NCBI RefSeq assembly: GCF_023159225.1
Contig: NC_063167.1
Coordinates: forward strand, 75,065,298 to 75,129,297
DNA from: Perognathus longimembris pacificus
Lineage: Eukaryota > Chordata > Mammalia > Rodentia > Heteromyidae
Length of the DNA: 64,000 nucleotides
Direction of reading: 5' to 3'
Part shown: piece after piece, positions 58,576-64,000 of the stretch
How positions within the stretch are numbered: the first letter of the stretch is position 1
Layout of the letters: each line of letters begins with the position of its first letter
Notes under the pieces: generated by a model
The model's input: the letters and a program-made list of their open reading frames with translations, nothing else
Told to the model about the DNA's origin: nothing
Database searches by the model: none
Program-made: the position numbers and the translations under genes

Positions 58576-59264
58576 TCTATTTCTTATTTTTAACAAAATT
58601 GATACAATCTGTGATTTTTGCCTCCAACTAATAATCTGAAAATACTGTTAGTGAACAATAATTAGGACCAAAAATAGAAAAAAAACAGAAGTAGGAATGG
58701 GGATTACGTTATGAATATTTAAAATATCCAAAAAATGACTTATAGAAGTCACTGAAATGCTATTTGTGATGTTCAAACTAGAAAAAAAAAGATCCCTAAT
58801 ACATCTCTATAAAAATGTGATTTGAAGTATTTAAAAATGCTTTTCCCTATCTAAAATATTATTTTGCCATAAAAAGAGAAGAGGTTCTGATACACAATGT
58901 AACATGGGTGAAGTGTGAGAACATTATGTGAAGTGAAAAAAGCCAGACACCAAAGGTCACACATTGTGTGTTTACATTTTTATGAAATATCTAGGACTGT
59001 GGCGCTTGCAAGGGGCCAAGGAACTGGGAACAAGAAGTTACTGCTAATTGACATGGAATTTCTTCGAGGTGATAAAAATGTTCTGGAACTAAGTAGTAAT
59101 GGTAGTTGCACAACACTGTGAAGATACAAACATCACTGAATTACACACTTTAAAATGAATAAAATGTTTTAGTCAGGTTTCTTCACAAACACACAGCTGT
59201 CTTATAGATAAGACCCCTAACAATGACTTTTAGGAGAAACCAATCTTGAAATGATTTAATTATG

Positions 59265-59267
59265 ACA

Positions 59268-59305
<38 letters not shown>

Positions 59306-59412
59306 CTCTCTCTCTCTCCCTCCCTCCTTCCCTTCTTCTCTCTCTCCTCTACCTCTCCATTCCTCTCTTCCTCTCTCTCTCTGTCTCTGTCTCTCTACCT
59401 CTCCTTCTCTCT
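59265..59412. repeat. (CT)n-rich microsatellite
   Basis: Perfect CT run then CCTCCT/CTGT variants; almost pure pyrimidine for about 145 bp. Confidence 0.92.
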
Positions 59413-59474
59413 GGCTGGTCTCAACATTTCTACATTATCCAGGATGGTCTAGAACTTGAGATCCTCTTGTTTCA

Positions 59475-59477
59475 GAC

Positions 59478-59548
<71 letters not shown>
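59475..59548. repeat. (CAGA)n(CA)n compound microsatellite
   Basis: CAGA units followed by about 19 CA units. Confidence 0.93.
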
Positions 59549-59549
<1 letters not shown>

Positions 59550-59650
59550 GCCAAGTAGTGGGTACCATGTACATATATACTTGGAAGGCTGAGATCAGGA
59601 GGACTGAGGTTTGAGGCTAGCCAAGACCAAAACGTTCATGAGATTTACTG
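59550..59650 (+). mobile_element. B1 fragment
   Basis: TTGGAAGGCTGAGATCAGGA and GAGGTTTGAGGCTAGCCAAG after a CA repeat. Confidence 0.5.
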
Positions 59651-59679
59651 GGCCCTTTCCCCAATTCATCAGAAGAGGC

Positions 59680-59910
59680 AGGCTGAGTGTGGAATCACTC
59701 CTGTCATGACTGCTTATGAGGAACCTAAAAAGGAGGATCTTAGTCCAGGCTGGTCCCAGGGAAGGAAGTGAGACCCTATCTCAAAAACAATGCAGATGAG
59801 ACCCTCAATCAAGTGATCAAGTGGTAGAGGGCCTGCCTGGCAAGTACCACAGGCCCTGAGCTCAAACCCCAGTACTTTGGATATAGGGACAAAAAAAAAA
59901 AAAAAAAAAA
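59680..59910 (+). mobile_element. B1 + ID-type dimeric SINE
   Basis: B1 half ending GTGAGACCCTATCTCAAAAA, ID half GAGGGCCTGCCTGGCAAG, poly-A at 59891-59910. Confidence 0.65.
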
Positions 59911-61159
59911 GGAGGGACAGGAGGCTAAGCAACACGTCATCCCCAGTTTGCTCAGCGTCCCCTGGGGCTGCGATGTGCTCAGGGTATAGAGAGAGAAAAG
60001 TGAGTCAGGAGGAGGAGAGGCAGCGAGCAGCTTTGTCTGGATAGATCTCTTGGACAAGACAAATTAGATCCAAATTTCCATTAGGAAAACAGACTAAAAT
60101 CTGTCACCATGATAAATTGTCTTGTTTCTCACCAGTGGTTCTGAACTACTTAGTTGGACTGGATGGCCAGTTACCAGAGATATTTTAGGGAAAATATAAC
60201 AAACCAAGTATAAGCTCAAGACCTCTTGTGATATTAGAAGCTAGAAATTCTGACTTCCTTCTGGGACACTTTCCTTAAGCTAACTTGCAGAATCTCTTTA
60301 CCTACTGCCCATCTTCATTTCTTCCCCAAAGTGTTTCCTACATTTTTATTTATTTTTTTTTTTTTTTAGAAAATCCATATATTTGGTAGCGTCCTTGAGA
60401 ATATTTCTCCACAGTAACTATGTCAAGAGAAAGTGACCGAAATCTACTGTGGAAGTGAAGATGGTTCTTTAATAGTTCATGAGGAGTTTAGGAAGCTGTG
60501 GTAGTAGGCTAGGGTCACAGCTGGCCAGAGCTGGAAAAATGTGACTCTAAGGGAATTGCTTGCCTCTTGCTTCAAAGTCCAGATTCTGAGATTAGAACTA
60601 GCTTTGAGCAAAGCTGTTATGCTTCTTAAAATATTAAATCAAATTTCCCTCTGAACCAATCACACAGGACTGCTGAGGTTAAATAATTTCAATTTGATGG
60701 AAACATAATTCTTTGTCAACATAAAGTATAAGGAAATGTGTAGTACTTCAAAGAAAGAGAAACAATGACATTTTCCAGCCCCTTGCAGGACAATATTCTA
60801 AAATGCCCTTAGAATGAAAGACACCCAATAAGGTCAATAGTGCCTATGCTGTTTCCACTTCCTTAAGCAAACAGACTTTCTAACCAGAGTTAACAAGTAG
60901 CAAAGTTGTATTCTTGTTTCTTCTTCTGTTGATTTTCCCCCTGCCACAGAGGTTCCCAAGGAATGGATAAAATGGGAATCAACCCTTTGTCTTAGGAGAA
61001 TGGGCACCAAATGTTGAGCTGAGGGTCTCACTCTAGCCTCTAGCTACTCAGAAGGCCTTTGCACCCAGTGAACTGTCTTTCATTTTATCCCTGAAAGTGG
61101 GATCCTGGCCATCAACAGGACAGTGAAGGACAATGTAGATGCAGGCACAAGACCCCTGG

Positions 61160-61345
61160 TGTCAAGCACCTGTTTCATGAATTCCCTGAGCCATGTGTGA
61201 CCTCCGAAAAGTTCCTTGACCTCTCTTGGCCACTATTCTCATGTTGTTGTTTGTTGTTGTTGTTGTTGTTTCTGGTTTTTTTTCCTTGAATAACAATATA
61301 ATAGCACCTACCTTTTGGAATGATTATGTGGAATTTAAAAGTGCA
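61160..61345 (-). mobile_element. MIR remnant with internal (TTG)n
   Basis: GACCTCTCTTGGCCACTATT ... AATAGCACCTACCTTTTGG; split by a (TTG)n run at 61242-61272. Confidence 0.5.
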
Positions 61346-61652
61346 CATGTATGAAGTTAGTATGTATAATATGTTTGCCCCATAGTTGAGCACAGTGGGA
61401 CATATGAGACACTATGGGACTTAGTGACAGGCAAGGTATCACTCTTCTCCTAGGACTGTCAATGTCCTGGAGGCTTTTCCAATCCTTTCCCTTCTGAAGC
61501 ATTCTCCATTCATTACTCTGGAGCCCACCTCTACCACAGCTGTGTATGGACAATACTGCCTGGCCCTCATTTGGAAGATCTATATACAAACTTGTCGAAT
61601 TAGACTTCTCAGAAAAGTGGAAGTTGGTAGTAATGTATTTAATTAGTTTCAT

Positions 61653-61860
61653 TTTTTTTTTTTTTGCTGCCAGTCCTGGGCCTTGAACTCAGGGCCTGAG
61701 CACTGTCCCTGGCTTCTTTTTGCTCAAGGCTAGCACTCTGCCACTTGAGCCACAGCACCACCTCCGGCCATTTTATATATATGTGGTGCTGGGGAATCGA
61801 ACCCAGGGCTTCATGTATATGAGTCAAGCACTCTTGCCACTAGGCCATATTCCCAGCCCC
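61653..61860 (-). mobile_element. IDL-Geo SINE, full length
   Basis: Poly-T then both modules; 9-bp duplication TAGTTTCAT at 61644-61652 and 61861-61869. Confidence 0.92.
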
Positions 61861-61935
61861 TAGTTTCATATTTTCATGTAAGATCAATTTTGATCTCATG
61901 GGAAAAAAATACTATGCTCCAAAAGAGGACTGCGT

Positions 61936-62068
61936 GTATGCTGGACACGGTACTGTGTGCCTGCAATCCTAGCCCTTGTGAGGCTGAAGCAGGAGGATGG
62001 CAAGTGTGAGGCCACAGTGAGTTCGAGGCCAGTCTGAAACACAGGTATCCCCACCACCACCAAAAAAA
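61936..62068 (+). mobile_element. B1 SINE monomer
   Basis: CTGGACACGGTACTGTGTGC, GTGAGTTCGAGGCCAGTCTG, short A-rich end. Confidence 0.75.
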
Positions 62069-62368
62069 GGCTCTTTGAGCCATCAATGATCCTCAAAGGA
62101 AGTTCCTTCCACCAATGCTCTTCCTGACCTTCGTTCTGTTGACTCTTATCTTCCACTGTCACTAAACAGCTGCCTCGTGTTAATTCGGCACATTGAAACT
62201 ACTCACAGCAAGTGCTACACAGCTCCGATGCTGAACGTCTCCCAAAGGCCCAAAGGCTTGGCTTCTAGGGTGGCACTATGGGAGGCACTGTGGACCTTTA
62301 GTAGGTGGGGCCTGGTGGGAGGTCCTTAGGTCATTGGGGGGGTGTCCTCAGGGAGATTATGGAACCCT

Positions 62369-62396
62369 GTTCTCTCTCTGTCTCTCTTTCTGTGTG

Positions 62397-62431
<35 letters not shown>

Positions 62432-62445
62432 GCCTTTGTCTCATC
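62369..62445. repeat. (CT/TCTG)n microsatellite
   Basis: Mixed CTCTCTGT units. Confidence 0.85.
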
Positions 62446-62824
62446 ATGCACTACAGCCACACTGTACTACTTTGCCACAGGCTCCATCAAGAACTGGAAT
62501 CTTCAAAATGGGGAGCCAGAGTAAATTTTTTCTCTTTATAATTGATGATCTCAAGTGTTTCATTATAGTGACAGAAAACTGATGGATACAAGAGAGGCTG
62601 GGACTTGGGATTTTTTAATTATCTTAAAGCTTTGTCTAATACATATAAAAACATGTAATGAGTGAATAAATGAATCCACAAATCATCTAAAAGCAAAACT
62701 TAATCTCTTCCATGAGCTACATTTTTCTCCTTCAAGTTGGTCATCATTTCCTGTCACACAATCCTTTGGGTCGCTCTGTCTTCCTTTCTAAATAACAGGC
62801 AGATAGTGAAACACAGTGAGTCAG

Positions 62825-63045
62825 AGCCGCACTCTAGACTAGAATCTCAGCTCTCCCCTTACCAGTCCTGAGGCCTTGAGTATGTGAAGATGCGATAAGC
62901 ATCTGTCCACTGGTTTTAATATGAAGATAACAGGTGTATAATAATTGTACCCATCCCTGTAGATGTCAGAGGATTAAGAATGTCATTTGCATAAAGCAGT
63001 TAGAATGCCAGAACACATAGTAAATATTCTTTGTTAGCTATTCTT
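62825..63045 (-). mobile_element. MIR remnant
   Basis: TAGAATCTCAGCTCTCCCCT ... GAATGCCAGAACACATAG ... AAATATTCTTTGTTAGCTAT. Confidence 0.55.
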
Positions 63046-63075
63046 AAGTCTACTCTCTTTCTTGTTTATATTCTG

Positions 63076-63125
63076 TGCCAGTACTGGGGCTTGAACTCGG
63101 GGCTTTGTACTCTCTATCCCTTGGT
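63076..63125 (-). mobile_element. Geo-module fragment
   Basis: GTGCCAGTACTGGGGCTTG and AACTCGGGGCTTTG, then the similarity fades. Confidence 0.5.
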
Positions 63126-64000
63126 TCATATGGGTTCTCTTTTGTCTATGCTGTCCTTCAAGCTGAAGCAGAAGCTTTCCTCATGGTCCACCAAACACCA
63201 ATCTGCCCGACTCAACCCTCATCCTTTTCCTGAACCCTCTTCCCTTCTCCAGCCTTCCTTCCTTCTTTCAAACATGGCAACTCCATAAACTTCCCTGCCC
63301 TTCTCTCAGATCTTCCTCAGCTCTTTATCCAGACCAGCAATGTTTCCAGGGCTCACTTAACTCTGTCTTCAGCCAGACTTGGAGATGCTTCAAAGGCCCT
63401 CTATGATTTGGGAGAGGAATAAGGAACTGTTAATTTTAAAATACAATGTATCCTGAATGAACCACACTGTTTTCCACATTATTTGTTGACAGGAACTGAT
63501 GGCTTGGCATGCCACCAGCTTGGTGAAGACCTCCACCAGATATAACACCAAAAAAGACTGAGACAGCTGTGAAGGTTTTTGTTTCCCAGGAGATGAAGAG
63601 TTTCATGGAAGGCTACGAATTACCACAGCAACCAGACTACAAAAACAGACCATGGGCCTCAGCCCCATGACTCTGCTAAAGCAATTTGTACTCCGTGAAA
63701 AAGCTGGGGCACCAATGTTGAAAGATGATCAAAGTAAACATGGCCCCTCAAGCACCATTTTGTTGTGCCGATTTCAAGGCTTCAAGGTTCTATTATGAAA
63801 GATGCACAGGGGGTGCCAAGGATTTGCTAGGCAGCAAACTGCCTGCCCCTGTGTGAAGGTCTAGAGAGAAATCCATAGCTCATTTTCCAAAACAACCATT
63901 TCAAATTTGCTCTAAGAGTAGACCAGGGTGAAAATGTATACCATGAGATCAAGGTACCCTGCCCACACAGAATAGCTCTTGATCCCAACCCTGGATTAAA

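Larger units (their letters stand above)
49557..64000 (-). other. TGFBR3: TGFBR3 upstream intron (partial, >14 kb)
   Basis: Sequence 5' of the first visible exon. I searched it for the preceding coding exon (signal peptide, or the CELSPV / HVLNLRT region) and did not find it. It contains IDL-Geo, B1-Geo and B1-dID-type SINEs, old L1 3' ends, MIR and L2 pieces and microsatellites. 49640-52170, 52640-53930, 55670-56740, 57650-58370, 58580-59250, 59915-61150 and 63130-64000 look like unique intronic DNA. Confidence 0.75.

Noticed and set aside
50000..64000. Search for the upstream TGFBR3 signal-peptide exon
   Set aside because: No minus-strand stretch resembles the first ~82 residues of betaglycan, so the exons must lie outside the window.

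Overview
This is mammalian nuclear DNA, most likely from a geomyoid rodent (kangaroo rat, pocket mouse or pocket gopher). The main evidence is about 14 copies of a dimeric SINE that has an ID-like, tRNA-derived left half (A-box-like gatatggcctagtggc, B-box-like gggttcgattcc) and a second module with its own tRNA-like boxes. This matches my memory of IDL-Geo, a SINE described as restricted to Geomyoidea. Older B1, B1+ID dimers, MIR and L2 remnants are also present.

The only host gene I can support is TGFBR3 (betaglycan, the type III TGF-beta co-receptor) on the minus strand. Seven consecutive internal coding exons are visible, in transcript order 49419-49556, 19440-19623, 15203-15370, 12386-12533, 4855-5044, 2489-2823 and 1942-2094. 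They cover roughly human residues 83-520, that is, most of the N-terminal orphan domain and the start of the ZP domain. The signal-peptide exons lie beyond 64000; the glycosaminoglycan-attachment, ZP-C, transmembrane and tail exons lie before position 1. All seven have consensus splice sites and all but one keep reading frame. The exception, 15203-15370, is one base short of what its flanking splice phases require and reads into a stop, so it is either a real frameshift or a sequence/assembly error.

The introns are filled with retroelements. The 29.8-kb intron 19624-49418 holds a complete, apparently intact LINE-1 (34850-41293, plus strand, antisense to TGFBR3). It has a GC-rich 5' UTR, ORF1p (389 aa), ORF2p (1275 aa, with endonuclease, reverse transcriptase and Cys-rich residues all visible), a polyA tail and a perfect 13-bp target-site duplication. 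Other L1 pieces belong to different lineages: a 5'-truncated copy at 6696-8620, a twin-primed (internally inverted) copy at 46374-47834 inserted inside an older SINE, and old 3' ends near 4 kb, 54-55.7 kb and 57.5 kb. Two dimeric SINE families share the same right module: IDL-Geo, and a second family whose left half is 7SL/B1-like.

Other distinctive structure includes a ~600-bp minisatellite with a 15-bp unit just downstream of the L1 (41443-42050), long purine tracts of which one grows out of a SINE tail, and a target site used twice (53941-54636). No RNA genes, CRISPR arrays, CpG-island gene promoters or other protein-coding genes were found.
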